Assembly: GCF_011799805.1 (NCBI RefSeq) | Contig: NZ_WXUB01000004.1 | Coordinates: 609,427 to 673,426, forward strand | Direction: 5' to 3' | Origin: Maribellus sediminis | GTDB taxonomy: Bacteria > Bacteroidota > Bacteroidia > Bacteroidales > Prolixibacteraceae | Length of the DNA stretch: 64,000 nucleotides | Part shown: positions 7,958-16,855 of the stretch, piece by piece | Numbering within the stretch: position 1 is the first letter of the stretch | Layout: every line of letters begins with the position of its first letter | Made by a program: the position numbers and the translations under genes | The notes under the pieces: generated by a model | The model's input: only the letters and a program-made list of their open reading frames with translations | Told to the model about the DNA's origin: nothing | The model's database searches: none

Positions 7958-8647
7958 ATGAACCACTTACACAGAATATTCATTTCACTGGCAATTCTTC
8001 TAAGCGCCTTAACGCTGAATGCTCAGGAAAATATTAGGATTGAAGATTCACCTGCAAAGCTGGAATCCTTTTTCACGTTTGATGTATTGTCATCCTTAAA
8101 TACCTATAGCCCCAGGTGGCGAGTTGGATATATACGGGATATCGATCCAAAATGGAAAGTTGGACTCAATTTGGGCTGTGGAAATAAAAACATTTCTTAC
8201 ACCTATTTTGCAGATAAATTTGAAGAGGATTATAAATTATGGGAAATTCGACCGGAACTTTATTATGTGAGGAAGCGATCTCAAAAAGCAACAACATACG
8301 CTTCATTCGAACTTTATTACATCAATCATAAAGATGTTTTTCATAATTCAAGCTATATCCCGGTTGAAGGCGGGTGTTTTAGTTATGACCAGGCGGATTA
8401 TCTCAGACAAAAATATGGTTTCAATGTCAACATTGGGACATTTAATAATTTGGGGCGAAAACTGGGACTGAATTTTTATACGGGCATAGGACTCAAGATC
8501 AGGAATAATTCATTTTCTGACATTATTAATCCTGAGCCAACCGAATGTTTTGAACGCGATATGTACGATGACTTCGAATACCGGCAAAAGGAAGGATTAA
8601 GGGCCGGTTTCAATTTTTCAATTGGATTAAAACTATTTGTAAAATAA
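7958..8647 (+). CDS. Secreted or outer-membrane protein of unknown function (boxed ORF 4)
   Basis: A 229-residue protein with a clear signal peptide (MNHLHRIFISLAILLSALTLNAQ). The start at 7958 is preferred over 7943 because it places the charged residue and hydrophobic core in order. The mature part alternates hydrophobic and polar residues and is rich in Tyr, Phe and Gly (LNLGCGNKNISYTYF, ASFELYYINH, LNFYTGIGLKIRN, GFNFSIGLKLFVK), ending in a strand-like segment. This suggests a small outer-membrane beta-barrel. The downstream boundary is shortened: only about 50 bp separate it from the convergent M20 gene, with a weak GCGAAT match to the upstream repeat. Confidence 0.68.
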   Translation: MNHLHRIFISLAILLSALTLNAQENIRIEDSPAKLESFFTFDVLSSLNTYSPRWRVGYIRDIDPKWKVGLNLGCGNKNISYTYFADKFEEDYKLWEIRPELYYVRKRSQKATTYASFELYYINHKDVFHNSSYIPVEGGCFSYDQADYLRQKYGFNVNIGTFNNLGRKLGLNFYTGIGLKIRNNSFSDIINPEPTECFERDMYDDFEYRQKEGLRAGFNFSIGLKLFVK

Positions 8648-8701
8648 ACGCGAATGCCAATGCAATGATACGCTATGGTTGGCTGCTTTATGCCTGCGCC
8701 C

Positions 8702-9748
8702 TTAGAGCTTTAACTGCTCCAGCATTTCAATGTACTGCTGAATCCCGTTCAGAATTTCGCTTTTATAAATGTATTCATCAGCTGTGTGCGAGCGTGCCGA
8801 GTCGCCGGGGCCCATTTTTACCGAAGGGAAGGACATAATGGCCTGGTCGGAAGTGGTAGGCGAACCGTAAATTTTGATGCCTCGGTTTTTGGCGATCTGC
8901 GCAAAGGGATGCTCTTCGCTGATTCCCGAAGAATTTAAACGCACCGAGCGTGGTTTAACTTCCGAATCGAGCAACTCGTCGATAATACGGGCGGCTTCTT
9001 TGTTGGTGTAATATTCGTTGGTACGTACATCGGCCACAAAATGACAATTGTCGGGCACTACATTGTGCTGTGTTCCGGCTTCAATCTGCGTTACCGAAAT
9101 CTTTACTTTACCCAGCACTTTCGAGACTTTTTCGAATTCAAAATTGCGGAGCTTTTCAATGTCGTCGAGGGCTTTGTACAAGGCATTTTCTCCCTCTTCG
9201 CGCGCAGCATGACCCGATTTTCCGTGTGCATAGCAATCGAGTACCAGTAAGCCTTTTTCGGCCATGGCCAGCTCCATTCGGGTGGGTTCGCCAACAATGG
9301 CAAAATTAACAGGTGCTATTTCAGGCAGCACGATTTCCAATCCTCTTCGGCCCGAAATTTCTTCTTCGGCAGTGGCGGCATAAACCAGGTTAAAAGGCAA
9401 GTCTTGGCGTTCGTAAAAATGAATATAGGTAGCCAGCAATGCAACCAGCGGACCTCCGGCATCGTTGCTTCCCAGGCCATAAAGCTTGTCGCCTTCCTCG
9501 ATGGGTGAGAAGGGATCTTTGGTGTAACCTTTGGCGGGTTTTACCGTGTCGATGTGCGAATTCAGCAAAACAGTCGGTTTATCGGGCGTAAAATGCAGGC
9601 AGTGTGACCAGGTATTATTTTCCTTCGTTTTAAAAGGAATGCCTTCCTTGCTCAGAAAATCGCGCATCAGGTTAGCTGCATCCGACTCTTCTTTACTAAA
9701 GGAAGGTGTTGATATGAGGGACTTTAACAAATCAATGTACTTGCTCAT
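8702..9748 (-). CDS. M20 family metallo-deacylase (ArgE/DapE type)
   Basis: A 348-residue di-zinc amidohydrolase. Visible metal and catalytic motifs: NSHIDTV (His and the base Asp), GLGSNDAGG (bridging Asp), ATAEEEISG (catalytic Glu and Zn-ligand Glu), VGEPT, and GDSARSHTADEY near the C-terminus (last His). The lid/dimerisation domain lies in the middle (about residues 165-265). In Bacteroidota, members of this subgroup remove the acyl group in arginine biosynthesis from acetylated or succinylated ornithine/citrulline; that assignment is inference, and DapE or a peptidase is possible. The frame extends upstream to 9790, but ATG at 9748 matches the family N-terminus. Confidence 0.88.
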   Translation of the reverse strand: MSKYIDLLKSLISTPSFSKEESDAANLMRDFLSKEGIPFKTKENNTWSHCLHFTPDKPTVLLNSHIDTVKPAKGYTKDPFSPIEEGDKLYGLGSNDAGGPLVALLATYIHFYERQDLPFNLVYAATAEEEISGRRGLEIVLPEIAPVNFAIVGEPTRMELAMAEKGLLVLDCYAHGKSGHAAREEGENALYKALDDIEKLRNFEFEKVSKVLGKVKISVTQIEAGTQHNVVPDNCHFVADVRTNEYYTNKEAARIIDELLDSEVKPRSVRLNSSGISEEHPFAQIAKNRGIKIYGSPTTSDQAIMSFPSVKMGPGDSARSHTADEYIYKSEILNGIQQYIEMLEQLKL

Positions 9749-9825
9749 AAATGTTTCAATTGAGTGTGCAAATGTGGTAAAATTTTGCAATTTCTGAAAA
9801 GGTTCTTACTTCAAGTTTATTTCAT

Positions 9826-9861
9826 TTGGTACAGCCTGTAACATTCTGTCTGCTATATTTG
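9826..9861 (+). promoter_or_regulatory. Probable promoter of the M48 protease gene
   Basis: TATATTTG (9854-9861) matches the Bacteroidota -7 box TAnnTTTG exactly. TTTG (9826-9829) lies 24 bp upstream, a little far for the -33 box. The start codon follows 22 bp later. Confidence 0.4.
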
Positions 9862-9883
9862 TTGCTTCTTAAAAATTTTAAGC

Positions 9884-11122
9884 ATGCACGAAATTCTGTT
9901 TTGGATCATTATTGGAATCCTTGTTGTCGATTTTTTATTCGAAAAATACCTCGATTACCTGAATACAACTCGTTGGAGCGACACCCTGCCCGACGAGGTT
10001 AAAGGCATTTACGACGAAGAGAAATACAAAAAGCAACAGGCTTACACCCGCGAGAACCATCGGTTCGGCATGCTGACAAGCAGCCTGAACATGGCAATCA
10101 CACTGGCGATGTTCCTCTTATTCGGTTTTGCACTTGTCGACGGCTGGGTTTGGGATATTACATCCAGCGCGGTAATTGCAGCCTTGTTGTTTTTCGGAAT
10201 TCTGATGTTTGCTTCCGACATTATTAATACACCTTTTTCGGTGTACGATACCTTTAAAATCGAACAGAAATACGGCTTTAACACCACAACTCCGAAAACT
10301 TTCATCTTCGATAAACTAAAAGGTTGGGTAGTGAGCGCTGTCATCGGCGGCGGTTTACTGGCGCTTGTTATTTTTATTTATCAGAAGACCGGAGATTTAT
10401 TCTGGATTTATGCGTGGATCGTAATTTCAGCTTTCTCGATATTTATGGCCATGTTCTATTCCAACCTGATTGTGCCGCTGTTTAATAAACAAACGCCGCT
10501 TGAAGAAGGCGAATTGCGTGACGCCATCAGCGATTTTTCGAAGAAAGTGGGATTTAAACTCGATAATATTTTTGTGATCGATGGCTCAAAACGCTCCACC
10601 AAAGCGAATGCCTACTTCACCGGCCTGGGGGCTAAAAAACGAATTGTGCTTTACGATACGCTGATAAACGATCTGAGTACCGAAGAAATCGTTGCTGTGC
10701 TGGCTCACGAGATTGGCCACAACAAAAAGAAACACGTTGTTCAGGGATTGTTGATTGGCCTGGTGCAAACCGGTATTGTGCTGTTTATTTTCGGACTGTT
10801 CATTGGAAGTCCGGAACTCAGTAAAGCGCTTGGCGTTGATGAGCCGAATTTTCATATCGGCCTGATTGCTTTTGGAGTTTTGTATTCGCCCATTTCGTTT
10901 TTTACCGGCATTTTTATGAACATGCTATCGCGAAAAAATGAGTATGAAGCCGATCGTTTTGCTGCCGAGAATTACAAGCCCGAAGCACTTGGTTCAGCGC
11001 TTAAAAAGCTTTCGATAAATAATTTGAGCAACCTCACCCCGCATAAATTGTATGTGTTTTTCCATTATTCGCACCCGACTTTGTTGCAGCGGCTGGCACA
11101 TTTAAAGCAGTTTGAAAAGTAG
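9884..11122 (+). CDS. M48 family membrane metalloprotease (Ste24 / CAAX protease 1 type)
   Basis: A 412-residue integral membrane zinc protease. The HExxH motif is AHEIGHNKKKH (about residues 275-285), with the third ligand in the downstream NEYEADRFAA (Glu). At least six hydrophobic segments surround the catalytic part, and the N-terminal half follows the Ste24 pattern (ENHRFGMLTSS, SVYDTFKIEQKYGFN, IAPLFN-like IVPLFNKQTPL). In eukaryotes Ste24 trims prenylated peptides; bacterial homologues probably do membrane-protein quality control or peptide cleavage. Full length, no defects. It is divergent from the M20 gene, sharing a 135-bp intergenic region. Confidence 0.92.
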   Translation: MHEILFWIIIGILVVDFLFEKYLDYLNTTRWSDTLPDEVKGIYDEEKYKKQQAYTRENHRFGMLTSSLNMAITLAMFLLFGFALVDGWVWDITSSAVIAALLFFGILMFASDIINTPFSVYDTFKIEQKYGFNTTTPKTFIFDKLKGWVVSAVIGGGLLALVIFIYQKTGDLFWIYAWIVISAFSIFMAMFYSNLIVPLFNKQTPLEEGELRDAISDFSKKVGFKLDNIFVIDGSKRSTKANAYFTGLGAKKRIVLYDTLINDLSTEEIVAVLAHEIGHNKKKHVVQGLLIGLVQTGIVLFIFGLFIGSPELSKALGVDEPNFHIGLIAFGVLYSPISFFTGIFMNMLSRKNEYEADRFAAENYKPEALGSALKKLSINNLSNLTPHKLYVFFHYSHPTLLQRLAHLKQFEK

Positions 11123-11269
11123 TCTGTTAGGCATTTCTTGCTTGCCAGGCTGAGCGAAGTCGAAGTCTGAACTACCGCTTTTTGCATAGTGAGTTGTAAT
11201 CTGTGTTAATTCTGAATAAACTCATCGAGTCTTTAATTTCTGAAAATCGATTTTTCACTATCTTCCGGC

Positions 11270-12526
11270 ATGGCCGGCATTAAAAAGAATACGCAGTATT
11301 ACAAGTTCTCGATGTACGGGTTTTTGAAAAACCTGCGCTTTTTCGATGCCTTTTTTATTCTGTACCTGGTTGAAAAGGGATTGCCCTATACTCAGATTGG
11401 TATTTTGTACGCCGTTCGCGAAATCGTGATCAATGTATTGGAGGTGCCGTCGGGTTTTGCTGCCGATGTTTACGGCCGAAAAAATGCTTTGCTTGGCTCG
11501 TTTCTGGCTTACATTGCTTCATTTATTATTTTCTATTTCTCGGGAAGTTTTGCCTGGTTTCTGGCGGCTTTTGTTTTTTTCGGTATTGGTGATGCCTTCC
11601 GCTCAGGTACGCACAAAGCCATGATTATGGACTACCTCCGGATGAACAGCTGGGAACAAAGTAAGATCGCGTATTACGGGCACACACGTTCGTGGTCGCA
11701 AATGGGATCAGCAATATCCTCTTTGATTGCGGGTTTTATTGTGTTTTATAAGGGCAACTACGGAAATGTATTTTTGTATTCTATTATTCCTTACCTCATT
11801 AACCTGGTGAACATTTTTACCTATCCGAAAGAGCTGAATTACACCAAACGCCCCGAATCCAAAGAACGAAAGATAGATGTTAAAAGCACTTTTAAGTCGC
11901 TTTACACCGTGATGAAGCACAAAAACGTGCTTCGTATTCTCAATACCGCCGCCTTGCATTCAGCCTACTTAAAAGCCGTTAAAGATTACATCCAATTGTT
12001 AATGCTGAATGTTGTGGTTCTGGTTCCCTTGTTTGTCGGTTACGAAAACAAACAACGAAACGGCGTGCTCATCGGTATTTTTTATTTTGTGATTTACCTG
12101 CTTACATCCCGTGCCTCGCGAATGGCCTATGGAATTGCCTCGAGGTATAAAACCAACCTTGCACTGATCACCTTGTTAATTGGTTTTGGCTTCGGAACCT
12201 TGAGTGGCGTCTTCAACCTCCTTGATTTTAGGGTATTGGCGCTGGTGTTTTTTGCCGGAATCTACATGGTCGAAAACCTGAGGATGCCAATTCTTACAGG
12301 CTACATTACCGATCATGTTCCGAACGATATTCTGGCCTCGGTGATTTCGGCACAGGCACTCCTGAAAACCATTATGACCGCCGGCATTGCTGTTGTTTTT
12401 GGTTTTCTGGCCGATAGCTTCAACATCGGTGTTGCCTTTGTAACAGTTTCGTTTATTTTGATTGTACTTTCTGTGCTGTTTACTGTCTTGTTCAAAAAGG
12501 AAGTGACGAAAACTTCATCGAAATAA
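11270..12526 (+). CDS. MFS transporter
   Basis: A 418-residue protein with about 12 hydrophobic helices. The loop after helix 2 (GFAADVYGRKNALL) matches the major-facilitator signature, and the N-terminus (KFSMYGFLKNLRFFDAFFILYLVEKG) resembles Bacteroidota MFS proteins of unknown substrate. Substrate cannot be predicted. Preceded by 147 bp containing a short dispersed motif (near 11150). No operon partner is evident; the next gene is 135 bp or more away on the same strand. Confidence 0.87.
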   Translation: MAGIKKNTQYYKFSMYGFLKNLRFFDAFFILYLVEKGLPYTQIGILYAVREIVINVLEVPSGFAADVYGRKNALLGSFLAYIASFIIFYFSGSFAWFLAAFVFFGIGDAFRSGTHKAMIMDYLRMNSWEQSKIAYYGHTRSWSQMGSAISSLIAGFIVFYKGNYGNVFLYSIIPYLINLVNIFTYPKELNYTKRPESKERKIDVKSTFKSLYTVMKHKNVLRILNTAALHSAYLKAVKDYIQLLMLNVVVLVPLFVGYENKQRNGVLIGIFYFVIYLLTSRASRMAYGIASRYKTNLALITLLIGFGFGTLSGVFNLLDFRVLALVFFAGIYMVENLRMPILTGYITDHVPNDILASVISAQALLKTIMTAGIAVVFGFLADSFNIGVAFVTVSFILIVLSVLFTVLFKKEVTKTSSK

Positions 12527-12695
12527 GTATCAGGCTAAATTGTTGATCTCTGCAAAAAAAATGTCACGATTTAAGCCGAACGTTGACCATCTAAATTTTG
12601 TAACTCACATTAACAAATTATTAAGTACTTGCAGGTATTTTATTTAGTTCGATTTCCTTATCTTGGGGAAAGGCGAAAACATTAAAAACAGACCT

Positions 12696-14492
12696 ATGGA
12701 AGAAATTCACATCAATATTCTTAACATTTCGGCGGTATTATTGGCAGCATATCTCGGGGGTGTTGCCATTCGAAAAATCGGTTATCCGGCCATTCTTGGC
12801 GAATTGCTGATCGGCATCATTCTCGGACCTGCTGTATTAGGTTGGCTCGATTATACCGCATCAATCAAAATACTGGCCGAAATCGGCATTGTTTTGCTGA
12901 TGGTTTATATCGGAATGGAAATTGATTTTCGCGACCTTAAAAAAGCTTCCTGGCCAGGATTGCTGGCTGCCTTTGGCGGTTTCTTTGTTCCATTTTTCCT
13001 GGGTTATTATGCCATTGTTTGGTCGGGTGGGACACCGATTTCAGGCTTGTTTGTTGCCATTGCAATCGGCGTAACTTCACTCGCCACCAAGAGTCGTATT
13101 CTCATTGATCTGAAGCTATTGAATACGCGAATTGCCTATGTACTTATGGCCGGGGCGCTGATTTCTGATACCCTGGCGCTGGTAATATTTTCAGGCATTA
13201 CCAATTTTGCCGAAACCAGTGTGGTAAATGTTCGCGAGCTGCTGATCATTGGTAGCAAAATACTCGTGTTTTTTGGCCTTACCATATCGATTGGAGTGTT
13301 TGTTCTGCCGCGGCTTGGGAAATACATTTCACGTTCGGGGTTAAAAAACAGCACGGCTTATTTTACCCTGATTCTTATTGTTGCTTTTGGCTACAGCGAA
13401 TTGGCCGAACTGGCCGGAATGCACAGTATTCTTGGGGCTTTCATGGCCGGTTTATTCATAAAGGATAACCTTTTCCCTAAAAACATATCGAAGGAACTGA
13501 ATAAAGCGTTTTACGATGTTTCCATCGGTTTTATGGCACCCATCTTTTTTGTGTCGGCCGGATTCTTTGTTGATGTAACCGTATTTCAAACCGATCTCGG
13601 ATTGTTGATTCTGATCACCGCACTGGCCATTGTTGGAAAAATTGTGGGAACAGCCTTATTTTACCTGCCTTCGAAAAATGGCTGGCGCGAAGGAATAACC
13701 ATCGGAACAGGAATGAACGGCAGGGGAGCGGTGGAAATTATCATCGCTGAAATTGGTCTCGAAATGGGTATTATTGACAAAACCATTTTTTCGATCCTGG
13801 TGTTTATGGCCATTTTTACCACGCTAACTGTTCCGGTGTTGTTAAGCTGGACCACCAAATGGCTCCGGAAACGTGGAGAATTGGTGTACATCGAAGAACG
13901 GAAAGGATTCGTATTCCTTGGTGTTAATCCATTGAGCCTGATTTTGGCCCGGTATTTAAAAGATCAGGAGCCGGTTTTGCTAATCGACAATAACAAAGAA
14001 TTAGCGGAAATGGCGGAGAAGGCAGGATTTAAAAGTATATACGGCAATGCGTTGACCGAAGAAATCTGGGACGAAATACATGCAGATAACCAAGCTGCTT
14101 TTGTAGGGATTACAACGAATAACGAAGTAAATATATCGGCTGCAAAAATGGCTAAAGAATCATTTCTCATTCCTGAAGTTTTGGTGGCATTGTCTTCCGC
14201 TAATACGAAAGAATACGATGCTTTGGAAACAGGAGAGAACCGGAATGTGCTGTTCTCAAAATCGATTAGCCTTGATAGTTGGTTCCAGCAAATTCAACAG
14301 GAAAACGTAGAAGAGGCGAGTAGCCCGGTATCATCAGATATGACATGTTTGCAATGGATGAATGAAAATGAACATCAGACAAATACTATGCTACCCTTAT
14401 TAATTCAGAATACAGAAGGTAATTTCAGGTTATTTCATTCAGGGGAACAGCTAACCGCCGGCGAAAGTGTTATTGTTTTGACAGAAAAATGA
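12696..14492 (+). CDS. Cation:proton antiporter, CPA2 family with TrkA-N-like domain
   Basis: A 598-residue protein from ATG 12696 (a TTG in frame at 12663 is less plausible). Residues about 5-390 are a Na+/H+ exchanger domain with 11-13 helices, including ELLIGIILGPAVLG, the unwound-helix type segment VTSLATKSRIL and GTGMNGRGAVEIIIAEIGLEMG. The C-terminal part (about 400-510) starts GFVFLGVNPLSLILARYL and continues LLIDNNKELAEMAEKAGFKSIYGNA, a Rossmann-type nucleotide-binding fold like TrkA-N/RCK. A further 85-residue tail is unassigned. Kef-type antiporters exchange K+ or Na+ for H+ under nucleotide control. The next gene starts 25 bp downstream. Confidence 0.9.
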   Translation: MEEIHINILNISAVLLAAYLGGVAIRKIGYPAILGELLIGIILGPAVLGWLDYTASIKILAEIGIVLLMVYIGMEIDFRDLKKASWPGLLAAFGGFFVPFFLGYYAIVWSGGTPISGLFVAIAIGVTSLATKSRILIDLKLLNTRIAYVLMAGALISDTLALVIFSGITNFAETSVVNVRELLIIGSKILVFFGLTISIGVFVLPRLGKYISRSGLKNSTAYFTLILIVAFGYSELAELAGMHSILGAFMAGLFIKDNLFPKNISKELNKAFYDVSIGFMAPIFFVSAGFFVDVTVFQTDLGLLILITALAIVGKIVGTALFYLPSKNGWREGITIGTGMNGRGAVEIIIAEIGLEMGIIDKTIFSILVFMAIFTTLTVPVLLSWTTKWLRKRGELVYIEERKGFVFLGVNPLSLILARYLKDQEPVLLIDNNKELAEMAEKAGFKSIYGNALTEEIWDEIHADNQAAFVGITTNNEVNISAAKMAKESFLIPEVLVALSSANTKEYDALETGENRNVLFSKSISLDSWFQQIQQENVEEASSPVSSDMTCLQWMNENEHQTNTMLPLLIQNTEGNFRLFHSGEQLTAGESVIVLTEK

Positions 14493-14517
14493 TAATTTAA
14501 AGCAAAAATTAGCTTTT

Positions 14518-14973
14518 ATGCAGATTCAAGCCAATTCTCCCGGTGATTATATCTCGAAACTTCCCGAAGAACGACAGGAACCAATGCAAAAACTACGTGA
14601 GGTCATTCAGAAAAATCTTCCGGAAGGTTTTGAAGAAACGATGAGTTACGGGATGATCGGCTATGTCGTGCCTCACAGTCTTTATCCGGCCGGTTATCAT
14701 GTCGATCCGAAACTGCCACTGCCTTTTGTACACATCGCCTCTCAAAAAAACTTTATCGCGGTTTATCATTCAGGAGTATATGCCGATAAAGCAATATATG
14801 ATTGGTTTGTGGCTGAATATCCGAAATATTGCAAAACCCAACTGGATATGGGAAAAAGTTGTATACGTTTTAAAAAGCTGAATGAATTTCCGTACGATCT
14901 GATTGCGGAATTAATGAAAAAGTTAACACCACAGCAATGGATCGAAATTTATGAGCAAAATATAAACCGATAA
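14518..14973 (+). CDS. DUF1801 domain protein
   Basis: A 151-residue cytoplasmic protein of the YdhG/DUF1801 family: SPGDYISKLPEERQEPMQKLREVI at the start, EETMSYGMIGYVVP in the middle, and GKSCIRFKKLNEFPYDLIAELMKK near the end. The fold is SCP2/YdhG-like; biochemical role unknown. It starts 25 bp after the antiporter gene and 32 bp before the sulfatase gene, so the three may be co-transcribed, though their functions are not obviously linked. Confidence 0.87.
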   Translation: MQIQANSPGDYISKLPEERQEPMQKLREVIQKNLPEGFEETMSYGMIGYVVPHSLYPAGYHVDPKLPLPFVHIASQKNFIAVYHSGVYADKAIYDWFVAEYPKYCKTQLDMGKSCIRFKKLNEFPYDLIAELMKKLTPQQWIEIYEQNINR

Positions 14974-15005
14974 ACCAAAATCAACTAAACCAAAACTTCG
15001 ACGTA

Positions 15006-16760
15006 ATGAACGGTAATATAAAATTGATCCTGTTACTTTTCTTTCTGATCTGTTTGCAGGAATCGCTTTTCTCACAGGAACAAAAACGTCCCAACATTAT
15101 TTTGATCATGACCGACGATCAAGGCTATGGTGATCTGGGATTTACGGGTAATCCGCATGTTAAAACAACGGTGCTCGATCGTTTTGCAGAAGAAAGTATT
15201 TGTTTCGATAATTTTTATGTATCCCCGGTTTGTGCACCAACCCGGTCGAGTTTAATGACGGGGCGTTTCAGTTTAAGAACCGGAGTAAGAGATACGTACA
15301 ATGGTGGTGCAATTATGGCAAGCTCTGAAATTACCATTGCCGAAATGCTGAAAGATGCGGGATACACCACCGGCATTTTCGGCAAGTGGCATCTTGGTGA
15401 CAACTATCCTTCGCGACCCGTCGATCAGGGATTCGATGAATCAGTTTATCACCTGTCGGGTGGAATGGGACAGGTTGGCGATATCACAACCTGGTTTCGT
15501 GGCGACAGCAGTTATTTCGATCCTGTTCTTTGGCACAATGGAACGCAGCAGGCGTATTCGGGATACTGTACTGATATTTTTACCGATGAGGCACTTCGCT
15601 TTATTAATGCCAATAAAGAAAAGCCGTTCTTCTGTTACCTGGCTTATAACGCGCCACACACTCCGCTGCAGGTTCCTGAAAAGTACTACAAAATGTATCA
15701 GGACATCGATCCTTCAACAGGCTTTGAAAATGATGACCGGCCATTCCCATCCATGAGCGAGAAGAATAAGGAAGATGCCCGGAAAGTTTATGCCATGATT
15801 TCGAATATCGATGATAATTTAGGTAAACTTTTGAGCCGGCTGGATGAATTACAGCTTTCAGATAATACCGTCGTAATTTTTATGACTGACAATGGCCCGC
15901 AACAACCGAGATATATTGCCGGAATGCGCGGAAGAAAGGGGAGCGTGTACCGGGGAGGAGTGAGGGTGCCTTTTTTTATGCATCATCCCCGATTTGCTGA
16001 AGCGAAACACATAAATGCTACAACTGCTCACATCGATATTTTACCAACCATTGCCGAAATGTGCAACATCCCACTGCCGCAAGACAGAACGATAGATGGC
16101 AAAAGTTTACAGCCATTGATTGAAAGCTCAAACACTGACTGGCCCGAGCGTTCGCTGTTTTTCTACTGGACGCGCCGCTATCCCGAATTATACAACAATA
16201 TGGCACTACAAAAAGGTAAATACAAGTTGGTCGGTATAACTTCTTTCGATGCAAAGACAAGCGATTTCGAATTATTCAACATTGAAGCCGATCAGTACGA
16301 ACAAATAAACATTATGGCGGAAAATGCAGAACTGGCAGCTGCTCTAAAATCTGAAATGGACAGTATGTACCGCGAATTGATAGCATCGGAACACATCCTG
16401 CACCAACCCTTGATTGAAATCGGTAATCCAAATGAAAATCCGGTAATCCTAAACCGAAACGATGCTGATGGAGAACGCGGAATTTGGGCACAGGAAGCGG
16501 TTTTTGGCAAATGGAATGTCAAAGTTAATAAGGGAACCTATTCGGTCAGGATAAAATTTATTCAGCCTGTGGAAGCAGGGGGCACTCTTTTGCTGGAGAA
16601 CAATGGGATTGTATATCGGAAAGAAATTGGCGAAAATACTGACCTTATTGTGTTAAACGATGTTGTTTTACCTGATTCCGAGGGTGAATTAATCCCCACC
16701 TATCTTGTAAAAGACAAAAAGATTTTTCCTTTTTGGGTTGAAATGGAAAAACTGGATTAG
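15006..16760 (+). CDS. Secreted S1-family sulfatase
   Basis: A 584-residue sulfatase with a signal peptide (ending near LFSQ). The metal-binding start is IILIMTDDQGYGDLG, and the maturation motif is CAPTRSSLMTGR with Cys76 as the residue converted to formylglycine. Later metal ligands appear in FMTDNGPQQPR. The C-terminal about 110 residues after the usual sulfatase end form an additional beta-rich segment (WNVKVNKGTYSVRIKFIQP). Predicted role: removal of sulfate from algal or host glycans. Substrate unknown. No SusC/SusD pair and no anaerobic sulfatase maturase is present in the window. Confidence 0.92.
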   Translation: MNGNIKLILLLFFLICLQESLFSQEQKRPNIILIMTDDQGYGDLGFTGNPHVKTTVLDRFAEESICFDNFYVSPVCAPTRSSLMTGRFSLRTGVRDTYNGGAIMASSEITIAEMLKDAGYTTGIFGKWHLGDNYPSRPVDQGFDESVYHLSGGMGQVGDITTWFRGDSSYFDPVLWHNGTQQAYSGYCTDIFTDEALRFINANKEKPFFCYLAYNAPHTPLQVPEKYYKMYQDIDPSTGFENDDRPFPSMSEKNKEDARKVYAMISNIDDNLGKLLSRLDELQLSDNTVVIFMTDNGPQQPRYIAGMRGRKGSVYRGGVRVPFFMHHPRFAEAKHINATTAHIDILPTIAEMCNIPLPQDRTIDGKSLQPLIESSNTDWPERSLFFYWTRRYPELYNNMALQKGKYKLVGITSFDAKTSDFELFNIEADQYEQINIMAENAELAAALKSEMDSMYRELIASEHILHQPLIEIGNPNENPVILNRNDADGERGIWAQEAVFGKWNVKVNKGTYSVRIKFIQPVEAGGTLLLENNGIVYRKEIGENTDLIVLNDVVLPDSEGELIPTYLVKDKKIFPFWVEMEKLD

Positions 16761-16803
16761 TAGACTTATTTGGTCTTTAACAGAATAAATATGTTGGCTT
16801 CTT

Positions 16804-16835
16804 TTTCACGGCCTGCCCTGATTATGTTATTTTTG
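16804..16835 (+). promoter_or_regulatory. Probable cinA promoter
   Basis: TATTTTTG (16828-16835) fits TAnnTTTG. TTTC (16804-16807) lies 20 bp upstream in the -33 position with one mismatch. The ATG follows at 16856, giving a short leader. Confidence 0.45.
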
Positions 16836-16855
16836 GTGGTTTAAACCATCAATAC

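Noticed and set aside
4496..8700. Calling the boxed ORFs a true integron
   Set aside because: No tyrosine integrase in the window, and the arms do not follow the attC pattern RYYYAAC / GTTRRRY; only a cassette-like layout is supported.
15006..16760. A polysaccharide utilisation locus around the sulfatases and fucosidase
   Set aside because: No SusC/SusD pair, no sensor next to them, and the three genes are 15-20 kb apart.
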